Positions 35,759 through 44,007 are shown, counted from the first letter of the stretch. The stretch: 64,000 bases of DNA from Prevotella aff. ruminicola Tc2-24 (GCF_900110895.1 NZ_FOIQ01000002.1:416353-480352); one strand, 5' to 3'. Notes: generated by a model from the letters alone, not told the origin. A program made the numbers and translations.

Positions 35759-37501
35759 ATGAGAAAGGTGCCGTTCTATATTGTTCTGATGCTGTTGCTG
35801 CTCTGTGGCTGCAAGGGTGAAAGAATGTATTCGCGGCTCATGGAGATCCGTACGATAGCCATTGATCACCCAGACTCTGCTCTGACTCTGCTTGACAGCC
35901 TCAAACCACAGATGGCCGAATGGCCCAAGAGCGACAGGATGCGCTATGAGCTCGTCAGGATGATGACAGAGAACATAGCTGGTGTTGTTTTTAAATCCGA
36001 TTCACTGGTCAATATCCTTGCCGACTATTATAAAGACGGTTCTTCCAATGACCGAATGCTTGTCCATTATTTGCAAGGCAGAGTTTATCTTCACATGGGT
36101 GAATCGCCTCAGGCGATTCAGTACTTTTACAAAGCTATCGAGCAGGCCGACACGACGAGTCAAGAATGTGACTTTGATGTGCTGGAGAGAGTATATAACA
36201 ATATGAGACAATTATTCCATCGACAGAATCTCCCGCAAGATGAGATATGGGCTTGTCGACAATTGACTCGTTGTGCCCAAAGAGCAGGCGATTTATATAC
36301 GGCTACTTGGGCACAAGTTAATATGGTGAGGCCCTATTGGTTACTGGGTGAAAAAGACCGCGTTTTGCGGACAATTCAAGATGGTTATCAGCGTTTTCGA
36401 CAACTCGGATATCCTGAAGAAGCTGCATATTACTTTAAAACGGCCGCCTATATCTATGTGGAACGGAACGAATTTGATAAGGCACGGAAGGCGCTGGAGA
36501 TCTTTGAAAAGGAATGGGGTTGTTTTAATGCGGATGGAGAGATTAAAAAGGGGGAAGAACACTATTATGTCATAAAGGGCCATTATTACCTTGCCATCAA
36601 TGAGAACGATTCGGCGGTTGCCTGTTTCCGGAAGGCTATCAGGGGTAAATATAGAGACGAGTGTTATATGGGCATGGCAGAGATATATCGTCGTAAGAGG
36701 AACATCGATTCTGCTGTCTATTACTCCAAATTGAACGATGAGGCGCAGATTTCCAAAAGCAATGAAATGCGGACAGACGTCATTCGTCAGATGGGTGCTC
36801 TTTACAATTACAACCGAATTCAGAAAATGGCCGAGCAAGAGGCCGAAAAATCAAGGACTGCAAGAGTAAGGATTAGACGCCTTAGCTGCTTCACGCTGAT
36901 GGTTATAGGCTCTTTTCTTTTCTTTTTTGTTCGCTATCAGAAACGGAAACAGAAGAGAATACAGATGTTAGACGAGGCTCTGAAGGCTACGGAGATTGAG
37001 CGCAGGAACGTACAGGAAGAGTTGAGCAAACTCAAGGCAAAGGACTTTGACAACCTGATCCGTGAGAAGGAACAGAAGGTCAAGGAGTTGTCGCAGACTA
37101 TAGAAGGCTTGCAGAGCGAAGGGGCTATGCCTGTGGTTGTAAACAGCATAGAGCATTTTTCAAGCAGCAAGGTTGCTGTCCTTTTTGCTAAGAAAGCCAA
37201 CGATAAGTTGTCGAAATCCGTTCCCACGGAGGCCGAATGGAGAATGCTGATTTCCCAATTTGGCAAGGATATGCCTGCCGCCTTTGGAATCATGGGGAAT
37301 GGCGAGAATCTTTCGCCACAGGAACTCCGTGTTTGTATCCTTTTGCTCCTTGGCTATCCGGAAAAAACAATAGCATCATTGTTGGCTACTTCCTCCCAGG
37401 TGGTGACAACATCAAAGGCCAGGGTGAACAAAAAGCTTTTCGGAAATGAAGAGGCAAAAACGCTCAAAAAGAACCTAATTTCGGCTCTAAAACACGTTTG
37501 A
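35759..37501 (+). CDS. Membrane-anchored TPR protein with LuxR-like C-terminal HTH
   Basis: A 580-residue protein. It starts with a lipoprotein-like signal (LLLLCGCKGERM), followed by about 330 residues of tetratricopeptide-type helix pairs (for example HYLQGRVYLHMGESPQAIQY). A single membrane helix lies near residues 376-391 (FTLMVIGSFLFFFV), then a coiled coil to about residue 450. The end is a LuxR-like helix-turn-helix from about residue 517 (LSPQELRVCILLLLGY, then TSSQVVTTSKARVNKKLF). This layout, with sensor outside and DNA-binding domain inside, is common in Bacteroidales. A lipidated N-terminus and an inner-membrane HTH are hard to reconcile, so the signal may be an uncleaved anchor. 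Confidence 0.85.
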   Translation: MRKVPFYIVLMLLLLCGCKGERMYSRLMEIRTIAIDHPDSALTLLDSLKPQMAEWPKSDRMRYELVRMMTENIAGVVFKSDSLVNILADYYKDGSSNDRMLVHYLQGRVYLHMGESPQAIQYFYKAIEQADTTSQECDFDVLERVYNNMRQLFHRQNLPQDEIWACRQLTRCAQRAGDLYTATWAQVNMVRPYWLLGEKDRVLRTIQDGYQRFRQLGYPEEAAYYFKTAAYIYVERNEFDKARKALEIFEKEWGCFNADGEIKKGEEHYYVIKGHYYLAINENDSAVACFRKAIRGKYRDECYMGMAEIYRRKRNIDSAVYYSKLNDEAQISKSNEMRTDVIRQMGALYNYNRIQKMAEQEAEKSRTARVRIRRLSCFTLMVIGSFLFFFVRYQKRKQKRIQMLDEALKATEIERRNVQEELSKLKAKDFDNLIREKEQKVKELSQTIEGLQSEGAMPVVVNSIEHFSSSKVAVLFAKKANDKLSKSVPTEAEWRMLISQFGKDMPAAFGIMGNGENLSPQELRVCILLLLGYPEKTIASLLATSSQVVTTSKARVNKKLFGNEEAKTLKKNLISALKHV

Positions 37502-37607
37502 TTTATTTTTGTTTTAAAAAATTTGTAATCCCGGTGAAAATCAGCTACTTGCGATTCTGATTTTGACCAATTTCTCCTTGTTATGACTTAAAAAACCTTG
37601 ATTTTTG

Positions 37608-37639
37608 TTTGGTGGATCTTGTCTTTTGTTATACTTTTG
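37608..37639 (+). promoter_or_regulatory. Promoter of the small secreted protein gene
   Basis: TTTG (37608-37611), 20-nt spacer and TACTTTTG (37632-37639), a full consensus match 41 nt upstream of the ATG. Confidence 0.75.
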
Positions 37640-37680
37640 GCGGCAGAATACAACAATCGTAAACTAAAGAGAAGATAGAG

Positions 37681-38049
37681 ATGAAAAAAATCCTTTTGTT
37701 ATGTTGTCTGATATTGACAACGCTTACGGCTTCTTCCGGTGTGATGGATAGAGACGAGATGGCACCCTCTAATCCTCCTTCTATTGATCCCACTAACGGA
37801 GATAATAGTGGAGGAAAATTCGATCCTTCCAGGATGCCAATCATAAGTATTGAAAGGAACGTGGTTTATTTTCATTCCTCATATGGAGTGTGTACCCTTC
37901 GGTTATTGAATTTAGAGGGTGAAACAGAATTCTCGGCCCGCGTCCCTGTGGGCTGTACCCGTGTCCTTATACCGTCATACCTCTTAGGTGAATATGAACT
38001 ACAGATTATCAGCGGCGGCCTCTGTTGGAAATGGCCAATCGCCTTGTAA
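37681..38049 (+). CDS. Small secreted DUF3244-like protein
   Basis: A 122-residue protein with a signal peptide (LLLCCLILTTLTASS). A Pro/Asn/Asp-rich linker follows, then a compact beta domain with IERNVVYFHSSYGVCTLRLL and GEYELQIISGGLCW. This resembles the Bacteroidetes DUF3244 family of small secreted beta proteins, by look only. It follows a TPR/LuxR-type regulator, a pairing I recall from other Bacteroidales, so it may be a ligand or target of that regulator. It precedes the next lipoprotein by 9 nt. Confidence 0.65.
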   Translation: MKKILLLCCLILTTLTASSGVMDRDEMAPSNPPSIDPTNGDNSGGKFDPSRMPIISIERNVVYFHSSYGVCTLRLLNLEGETEFSARVPVGCTRVLIPSYLLGEYELQIISGGLCWKWPIAL

Positions 38050-38058
38050 AGCACAATC

Positions 38059-38985
38059 ATGAAAAGTTTCCAGATATTGTTGTTGGTCATGGTGGCATTA
38101 GCTTTCTCCTCTTGTGTTCGGGATGAGCACCAAGAGGAGAAGGCATCGCCACTGGTGAATATGAACTCCGCAGAGGTGTTGATGGATTTCGTCGATAGTG
38201 ATGGTCATAACATGTTAGAGAGCGGCAGTGATGATTTCCGTATTATGCTGGATAACGATAGCGTGTTGAAGCCTGCCATTGTACAGAAAGACGGTATGAA
38301 GTATTTAGGTTTCAAGCCGGTGATCACAGAGGATATTTGTGAGAAAGAGAACGCTTATGCGTTGAATGCCTTCTCAAAAGTATATTGGAAAGACAAGGTC
38401 GTGGCCGAGATCGAGAGTTCGTTCAGGCTCGACTCCGTCTGTTCCGTTGCAGGCGCCAGTACGCTTTATTATACGAATGTGTGGAACAAAGCCTTCCATC
38501 GTCCGATCGACACGCCTGTCCGTGTACTGATAGGAGAGAGCGGCTCGTATAGAGAAGAAGGTCAGGCGAAGTTCTGTGTGGTGTATAATTTCCCTTCGGT
38601 GGGAGTGCTGCCCACGTATAGCGTCGACTACCAGATGAATATCTGGGGCTTTGAAGGTCAGGCAGTGAAGCCCATTCAGAAGGCGATAGTCATGACAGGC
38701 AATCCCGATGGAACACAGCAGGTGATGCTTGCCATAGAGGGAAGAGTACATAACTATTATGATATGGATGGTCGCCTGCAGACTCCCAACAGGCTTACCT
38801 ATGAGATGACCAGTCAGCAGTTATACGATAACAACGAGAGCCACCTTCTTGGGATTACCAATTCTGGTGACTGTTACAGCAACAAGATTCTGGAATGCAG
38901 TCTTGACGGGCGTTCGCTCAGTCTGGATTCAGTCGTGGCCAAGAACTCCTTTGGCGGTGAATACATTAATCTTACAATAGAGTGA
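38059..38985 (+). CDS. Hypothetical lipoprotein
   Basis: A 308-residue protein with a clear lipobox (VALAFSSCVRDEH). The rest is beta-rich with no motif I recognise (for example YLGFKPVITEDICE and LYYTNVWNKAFHRP). It is co-directional with the small secreted protein upstream (9-nt gap). Unusually, its last six codons (for INLTIE) are the first copy of a tandem DNA repeat that continues through the next 100 bp. A surface-adhesin or immunity-type role is possible but not supported by motifs. Confidence 0.75.
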   Translation: MKSFQILLLVMVALAFSSCVRDEHQEEKASPLVNMNSAEVLMDFVDSDGHNMLESGSDDFRIMLDNDSVLKPAIVQKDGMKYLGFKPVITEDICEKENAYALNAFSKVYWKDKVVAEIESSFRLDSVCSVAGASTLYYTNVWNKAFHRPIDTPVRVLIGESGSYREEGQAKFCVVYNFPSVGVLPTYSVDYQMNIWGFEGQAVKPIQKAIVMTGNPDGTQQVMLAIEGRVHNYYDMDGRLQTPNRLTYEMTSQQLYDNNESHLLGITNSGDCYSNKILECSLDGRSLSLDSVVAKNSFGGEYINLTIE

Positions 38986-39088
38986 CAGAGAACATTAATC
39001 TTACAATAAGCATGCAGAGAACATTAATCTTACAATAACAAACATTAGTCTTACAATAAGTTTAAAAAGGACATTTGTCTTACAATAA
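38963..39088 (+). repeat. Five-copy direct repeat, unit about ACATTAATCTTACAATAA
   Basis: Copies start at 38963, 38992, 39021, 39042 and 39071, so the period is 29, 29, 21 and 29 nt. The first three are nearly identical; copies 4 and 5 differ at two and one or two bases (ACATTAGTC and ACATTTGTC). The first copy codes for the end of the upstream lipoprotein and the others fill the gap before the next gene. A regulatory or recombination role is possible. Confidence 0.9.
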
Positions 39089-39109
39089 GTGAAATAGAAA
39101 ACTAAAAGA

Positions 39110-39505
39110 ATGAAAATTATGAAAAAGCTTGTATATTTATTGTTTATGAGTTTCTTATTGCTTATGTCATCATGTGACAAAGATGATGATACTGTAGTAT
39201 CAGGAGAAAGCCTGGCGCAAACAACCTGGAAGGCGACTTATACATTCTATAATTCTTTTGAGAATTCAGAGTACGTATACCATTACGTTTTACAGTTTTC
39301 AACAGAATCAAGTGGGACCTATGCAGATCAGGATGATGCTCATGCTTCTTTAAAAAATTTTGGATATAGTATAGATAAAAAGATTATGAATTTCCGCGGA
39401 TTCTATTCTGGTGACTGGACCATTATGGATGTAAGTGAGGGAAGGATAACCCTTCAGGGATATTTCCCAGAAAGATGTGTTCTTCTCTTGGAGAAACTGT
39501 ATTAA
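39110..39505 (+). CDS. Small hypothetical lipoprotein
   Basis: A 131-residue protein (122 if the second ATG at 39119 is used). The lipobox is LLLMSSCDKDDD, followed by an acidic linker and a beta-sandwich-like domain with TTWKATYTFYN and YVLQFSTESSGTY. The pattern (TTWK, then a glycine-rich strand set) resembles small lipocalin-like Bacteroidetes lipoproteins. It lies 65 bp before the cytolysin-like pair and is in the same direction. It could be a protective partner for that pair; this is position-based inference only. Confidence 0.7.
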   Translation: MKIMKKLVYLLFMSFLLLMSSCDKDDDTVVSGESLAQTTWKATYTFYNSFENSEYVYHYVLQFSTESSGTYADQDDAHASLKNFGYSIDKKIMNFRGFYSGDWTIMDVSEGRITLQGYFPERCVLLLEKLY

Positions 39506-39570
39506 TTAGATCCTCAATAAGAAGCTGTCATTGGTGGACAGTTCTGATATTATATTAAAAAACTAAAATT

Positions 39571-40605
39571 ATGAAAAGAAAAGACTTTTCAATGCCTCTG
39601 ATTATGGGGGTTGCAATCATGTTCTTTATCTCTTCTTGCTCAAAGGAAGAGATAGATCTCGGTGTACGTAATTCAGACAACGGTTGTGCACAGACTCAAG
39701 TCAAGAGCGAATGGGAGTGGGACGAGTCCTATCATCCCAATGCCGGCACCCGCTCGGTCAACGAAAGCTACGAGTTTGTACCCGTTGGCATCAAGAATGT
39801 GTACACAGGCATGATTCTTAAAGGTGAAGAGTTGAACAAAGGAAAGATGGTTCCCATTACGGAGAAGGCCGACCCCTTAGGTCTGGTATTCACCGTTCCG
39901 AGTTTCTATATTGGTTGGCTTCAGCAGCCGAACTACACGAGCTATATGAGGGAGTTCCGGAATGCGCTGCAGGACGAGGACTTCAGCGGACAGCAGATCG
40001 AGGAGTTTGAGTACGACCTGAAGCAGTTCTCCAAGTACAGTGAGATGAAGTTGGCATTCGGCGCGAATGTCGATATCTGCTCTATCCTGAAGATTAGCGG
40101 CAGCGTTGAGTCGAACAACATCAAGTACAAGACCGGCCTCTTCGCACGTGTCTGCCAGAAGAACTTCGACGCCGTTATCGACTATCCCGACGATGGTAAT
40201 ATCTTCAGCAACAATGCCAAGCTCTCGACGTATCCTAACGCTGCGTATATCAACAGCATCACCTACGGTAGAATGGCCATCATCTCTATCGAGAGCGATT
40301 CGTCGTACAGTTCTGTGAAGTCGGCGTTCAAGGTTGCCCTGAACCTGAAGAAGGTCAATGGCGAGGTTTCGATGGATGCCCAGGCGAAGAAGATCCTTCA
40401 GGAGGCCGACATCAAGATCTGGATCCGAGGCGGTAATGGCGCCGATGTCGTTAAGACTATCGCCGGCTTCGACGAGTTTGCTAACTTCATCGTCAATGGT
40501 GGAACATTCTCGAAGGATGTGCCAGGACAGCCGATCTTCTGTACGGCCAACCGTGCTGACGACAATTCCGCCTTTGCCGTGCAATTTGATACAGACAAGA
40601 AATAA
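39571..40605 (+). CDS. Cholesterol-dependent-cytolysin-like lipoprotein, short form (no domain 4)
   Basis: A 344-residue protein with lipobox FISSCSKEE (Cys23). From about residue 145 it follows the thiol-activated cytolysin fold. KYSEMKLAFGANVD resembles the ...QLKTKFGT block. AYINSITYGRMAIISIES (225-242) matches the YISSVAYGR block. IKIWIRGGNG (281-290) carries the conserved Gly-Gly, and GGTFSKDVPGQPIFCTANRA matches the ATFxxxxPGxPI block. The chain stops where domain 4 would begin, and no undecapeptide exists. Short CDC-like (CDCL) proteins work with a long partner to build pores, and the next gene is such a partner. The TR at residues 60-61 may be a processing site (inference). Confidence 0.85.
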   Translation: MKRKDFSMPLIMGVAIMFFISSCSKEEIDLGVRNSDNGCAQTQVKSEWEWDESYHPNAGTRSVNESYEFVPVGIKNVYTGMILKGEELNKGKMVPITEKADPLGLVFTVPSFYIGWLQQPNYTSYMREFRNALQDEDFSGQQIEEFEYDLKQFSKYSEMKLAFGANVDICSILKISGSVESNNIKYKTGLFARVCQKNFDAVIDYPDDGNIFSNNAKLSTYPNAAYINSITYGRMAIISIESDSSYSSVKSAFKVALNLKKVNGEVSMDAQAKKILQEADIKIWIRGGNGADVVKTIAGFDEFANFIVNGGTFSKDVPGQPIFCTANRADDNSAFAVQFDTDKK

Positions 40606-40618
40606 ATAAGAAACAGCC

Positions 40619-42106
40619 ATGCGACCCTATACATACATCCCTGCCCTGGTATTACTCATCTCTCTCTCAAGCTGTACCAACGAGACCGACTGCTTCGTGG
40701 AGACAAACGAGACTCCGTTACATCACCCTGAAGACCACGTTGTGTTGATTAACACGAGCCGGAATCCATATAATCTGGTGAATAAGGATTCAGCTTTGTT
40801 TAGTGGTGTTATGGGGCGCTGGAGCCTCACCCGATCGTCAGATGATTATTTTACGGTCGAGAAAGATGTCTCCACAAACGAGACAGTGGTCTTGCCGGAG
40901 TATCAGCCTCATGTGTGGTTGGGGAATGTGTTGTATAGGAGTTCCGTGGCCGACTGCACGTACCGGCCTGTGCCAGGGCCAAAGAAGCCGGTAACGGCAT
41001 CTCTGACCCTGCCGGGAACGGACGCGTGTGTCATCAGCAATCCCTCTTATTCCAGGTTTGCTTCATATATCAAGCAACAGATCCCGAAGGCATCGTTCAA
41101 GCAGAATGACGAGTTTCTCTTCTCCATTGAGCAGTTTACATCGTACAACGAGCTCAAGTCGGCCTTCGGCAGCAATGCGAACACCAGTTTCCTGTTCTGG
41201 GGCTCCTCCACGTCAAGCAGTGGCACCGAGCACCATATCAACAAGGCGACAGGCATCTACCTGAAGTTCTGGCAGAGCAGCTTCACCGCGATCATGGACA
41301 CGCCCGACATCCCCTATGCCAGTGTATCACCGGCCCTCCTAGACTCCGCTGTCTATATCAACGCCATCACCTACGGCCGTTTCGGTCTGCTCACGCTCGA
41401 GACCAATGCGGAGGCCAACTATGCGAAGACCATGATTCAGGAGTCGTTCCATACGCTCTTCACCAAGGGCAGCTCTTATATGACCAGCGAGCAGCGTAGC
41501 TTCCTCAACGGCTGCGATTTCAAGGTCTATCTCATCGGTGGCAGTGGGACCACCGCCGTACAGAGCTTTAACGGTTTCGCCGGCTTTGTCGATCATATCG
41601 TCAAAGGCCAGTTCTCTCGTGAGCAGCCGGGTATTCCCATCTTCTGCTCGTTCGCCAATGTGGCCGACAATTCTCTGGCCAAGATCAAGTTCAAGTACAA
41701 TATCCGTCGCGAGCCGCTATATGTCGAGATTCTCGACGAGTATGTGTATAGGGCGTATTCCCCCAGCCATACCTACTCGATGAAGTTCTACGCCAATCAG
41801 GCCAAGGTGCCCACGATTGCGCATCCCAGCATCAAGTTCAGGTTTAGGTTCGACGTCACATACGATTACTCGCCCCGATCAATTTTTAAGGACAGAGACA
41901 CCACTTATGTCCGTGAGTATTCGAATGCTGGTTATGGTACATCTATGCCCTTATTCTCGTTTAATCCATATCTTGCCCGTACGATTACACATCCAGCAGG
42001 CAGGGGGGAAACGGAGACCGATATCATCTGGGAGCGTTATACCGATGTGACGCTACTCGACAGTCCCGACTACAGACTGATGGGCATCACGAAGGTTTCG
42101 AAATGA
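40619..42106 (+). CDS. Cholesterol-dependent-cytolysin-like lipoprotein, long form (with domain-4-like end)
   Basis: A 495-residue lipoprotein (lipobox ISLSSCTNE, Cys19) starting 13 nt after the short form. It has the same core: NELKSAFGSNANTSFLFWG, VYINAITYGRFGLLTLET (245-262), FKVYLIGGSG (301-310) and QFSREQPGIPIFCSF. About 135 further residues (360-495) are beta-rich (IKFRFRFDVTYDYS, then DIIWERYTDVTLL), in the place of the CDC membrane-binding domain 4. There is no ECTGLAWEWWR-type undecapeptide, so cholesterol binding is not expected. In known CDCL pairs the long member recognises the membrane. Targets may be competing bacteria. Confidence 0.85.
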   Translation: MRPYTYIPALVLLISLSSCTNETDCFVETNETPLHHPEDHVVLINTSRNPYNLVNKDSALFSGVMGRWSLTRSSDDYFTVEKDVSTNETVVLPEYQPHVWLGNVLYRSSVADCTYRPVPGPKKPVTASLTLPGTDACVISNPSYSRFASYIKQQIPKASFKQNDEFLFSIEQFTSYNELKSAFGSNANTSFLFWGSSTSSSGTEHHINKATGIYLKFWQSSFTAIMDTPDIPYASVSPALLDSAVYINAITYGRFGLLTLETNAEANYAKTMIQESFHTLFTKGSSYMTSEQRSFLNGCDFKVYLIGGSGTTAVQSFNGFAGFVDHIVKGQFSREQPGIPIFCSFANVADNSLAKIKFKYNIRREPLYVEILDEYVYRAYSPSHTYSMKFYANQAKVPTIAHPSIKFRFRFDVTYDYSPRSIFKDRDTTYVREYSNAGYGTSMPLFSFNPYLARTITHPAGRGETETDIIWERYTDVTLLDSPDYRLMGITKVSK

Positions 42107-42137
42107 ATAAAACAATTATCAACTATAAACCGAGAGT

Positions 42138-42170
42138 CACAACACAGGGGGCTCGTCCCCTTGTGCTGTG
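42138..42170 (+). terminator. Hairpin after the cytolysin-like pair (terminator or attenuator-like)
   Basis: A 14-bp imperfect stem (42138-42151 with 42157-42170; one mismatch and one G-T) and 5-nt loop. It is not followed by a T-run, so it may only partly stop transcription into the next gene. Confidence 0.45.
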
Positions 42171-42202
42171 ATGATATGTTAGAGAAAAAAAGAAGAGACT
42201 CG

Positions 42203-42631
42203 ATGAAATACGGCAAGCAAAAAAGAACGGCGGTGGTGATTGTGGCAGTGGTTGTCATGATTCTGTGCATTGCGGCTTTTAAGATGCCGTACCCTTTCAC
42301 TATTGAGGCCGACGGCATTATCGTTAACAACAACCTCCCTGGTCGCGAGAATTACGCGATTTGTATGCTTGTGCCTTACCGCTATAAGGAATTCCTGCAG
42401 GGAGAGAGGCCCGTTGTTGCCACTTTTGAGGGGCGCGATGACGTCAGCATCAACAGCAGCATTGTGAGTGTCTCACATCAGATTGTGAAGAAGAGCAACG
42501 AGAACTTCTTCGAGGTATATGTCCAGTTGGCCGACATGGAAGTAGACTATTATGACCTGTATCCAGGAATGAAAGTTCACGTAGTCATCTCCGTCGACGA
42601 TACATCTATCATCCGCCGCATTGCAACCTGA
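42203..42631 (+). CDS. Small single-pass membrane protein with HlyD-like beta domain
   Basis: About 142 residues from the ATG at 42203, preceded by a purine-rich AGAGACT. Upstream in-frame ATGs at 42161 and 42176 exist; the first lies inside the hairpin. One membrane helix (VVIVAVVVMILCIAAF) is followed by a beta domain with EADGIIVNNN and a late YPGMKVHVVISVDD. That ending resembles the beta-barrel/C-terminal part of HlyD-type membrane fusion proteins, but the coiled-coil hairpin and lipoyl part are missing. It may be a truncated adaptor or a self-protection protein for the cytolysin pair. Confidence 0.6.
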   Translation: MKYGKQKRTAVVIVAVVVMILCIAAFKMPYPFTIEADGIIVNNNLPGRENYAICMLVPYRYKEFLQGERPVVATFEGRDDVSINSSIVSVSHQIVKKSNENFFEVYVQLADMEVDYYDLYPGMKVHVVISVDDTSIIRRIAT

Positions 42632-42669
42632 CGAAAGATGAAAAGCAATAATAGTATGAGGAAAAAACC

Positions 42670-43215
42670 ATGCGTGCTAAAATAAAGCAGAGAATAATAA
42701 ACTCTCTTATAGGTATATTTGCTATATCATTAATCTCATGCAACTATGATAATGATAAAAAGATAATATACATGCAATTGCTGCCGAACCACTCGGTTGA
42801 AAAAGAAGATGTTAGTGGCAAGACATGGATATCAGATAATGATAGGTATTATCTGACATTTAACGAAAACGGGACATGTGTTATTACGAACTTCCCAAGA
42901 AACTTGTCTTATGAAGAATCGTATTACGATATGGAAGACAGAAATGATACTACCCGTATCACCTTATATGGCAGATGGTATATTAATTATAATACTAATG
43001 ACTCTAAGGAGGTTTTTATTGATTATGATATAGAACCCGACAGGAAACTAAAGTATGAAAAATATGGTGAATTAGGTACAAGACTATTATCCATAGGTAT
43101 GAAATATAACCCTTTCGGGGGAGAAAACAAATACATACCGTATTTCGAAACGATGGACGATAAAGAAGAAATATATTTCCATACATATAGTGTTGTTGGC
43201 AATAAACAGGAATAA
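42670..43215 (+). CDS. Immunity-like hypothetical lipoprotein
   Basis: A 181-residue AT-rich gene encoding a lipoprotein (FAISLISCNYDND). The middle shows GKTWISDNDRYYLTFNENGTCVI and an ITLYGRWYINYN strand set, as in many small Bacteroidetes lipoproteins of immunity or lipocalin-like type. Base composition is clearly more AT-rich than the cytolysin genes just upstream, suggesting separate acquisition. The first copy of a 35-nt duplicated sequence starts 4 nt after its stop codon. A role as immunity protein is inferred from the setting. Confidence 0.6.
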   Translation: MRAKIKQRIINSLIGIFAISLISCNYDNDKKIIYMQLLPNHSVEKEDVSGKTWISDNDRYYLTFNENGTCVITNFPRNLSYEESYYDMEDRNDTTRITLYGRWYINYNTNDSKEVFIDYDIEPDRKLKYEKYGELGTRLLSIGMKYNPFGGENKYIPYFETMDDKEEIYFHTYSVVGNKQE

Positions 43216-43218
43216 AGA

Positions 43219-43253
43219 ACGTACAACGGCGCCTTCAATTTCAATGACGGTGT
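43219..43253 (+). repeat. Duplicated 35-nt toxin-junction sequence, copy 1
   Basis: Identical to 43955-43989 except for two T/C changes. In one frame it encodes TYNGAFNFNDGV, followed directly by TAA. It looks like the left-over end of a polymorphic-toxin module. Confidence 0.75.
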
Positions 43254-43275
43254 ATAAACGATATTTAAAAACGAA

Positions 43276-44007
43276 ATGAGAACAGCGAGCATATTGTTAT
43301 TACTGTTTCTTTGTGAACTTCTTAATGCTCAGTCTTTTTCTGTGACTGATAATTTGTTGTTGTCAGAAATAACAAAAAGAGAGTTTAAAAAGAATTACAG
43401 ACAATCAAAAGAGTCATGTTGTAAATTCATAGATGGGAAAGAGCAATCTCCGCAAATGGATTTCCTAATCGATTCATGTGATATTAAGAAACGAATAAGT
43501 AAACAAAGGGGAGAGGATTATTCCAAGTGTGAAGAGTTTAGTTGGGGATATTATGAACTTGATAAAAATGTTTCCAAATATGCTTTTATGGTAATTATTG
43601 ATCAACCAATAAATCCAATTGCTTATCTGATTGATAAAAATATGCAGATGGATTCCGTTGTAATACAAGGAGATGGATTATTAACGAAAAGTAATGTGTA
43701 TTTTACAGAACAACTGTTTGACAGCGATGAAACGGTTCATTTGAATTGGTATTTAATAACAGATAATCAAGTGAAACATATAGCAGAACTTGAAGATAGG
43801 GCATTTAGATATCGTAACGTATCTGATTCGAAGCTCCCCAGTTGCTTTGCTGACGATAAGGGTAATTATTATTGTGCCGTTGAAAACAAACAGACTCAAA
43901 AAAGATCCTATTATAAGATAAGGATTGAAGATCGAGGATGCCGTGAACGATCCGACGTACAACGGCGCCTTCAACTTCAACGACGGTGTGAGCCAGGCTG
44001 GCTTTAG
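43276..44007 (+). CDS. Secreted immunity-like protein, 3' end scrambled by recombination
   Basis: A 243-residue frame with a signal peptide (LLLLFLCELLNAQSF). The first 210 residues are ordinary (KNYRQSKESCCKFIDG; YYKIRIED). From about residue 217 the frame runs into copy 2 of the 35-nt repeat in the wrong frame, giving an odd Arg/Cys-rich tail (GCRERSDVQRRLQLQRRCE). The original C-terminus has therefore probably been lost at a recombination point near 43925. It lies between the two copies of the repeat and is AT-rich like its neighbours. Function is unknown; immunity-type protein is an inference. Confidence 0.55.
   Translation: MRTASILLLLFLCELLNAQSFSVTDNLLLSEITKREFKKNYRQSKESCCKFIDGKEQSPQMDFLIDSCDIKKRISKQRGEDYSKCEEFSWGYYELDKNVSKYAFMVIIDQPINPIAYLIDKNMQMDSVVIQGDGLLTKSNVYFTEQLFDSDETVHLNWYLITDNQVKHIAELEDRAFRYRNVSDSKLPSCFADDKGNYYCAVENKQTQKRSYYKIRIEDRGCRERSDVQRRLQLQRRCEPGWL

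Noticed and set aside
38963..39088. CRISPR array
   Set aside because: Units are only 18 nt, the spacers between copies are 3-11 nt, one period differs, and no cas genes are near.
39877..40620. 247-residue minus-strand frame
   Set aside because: Lies opposite the short cytolysin-like gene, whose frame has homology.
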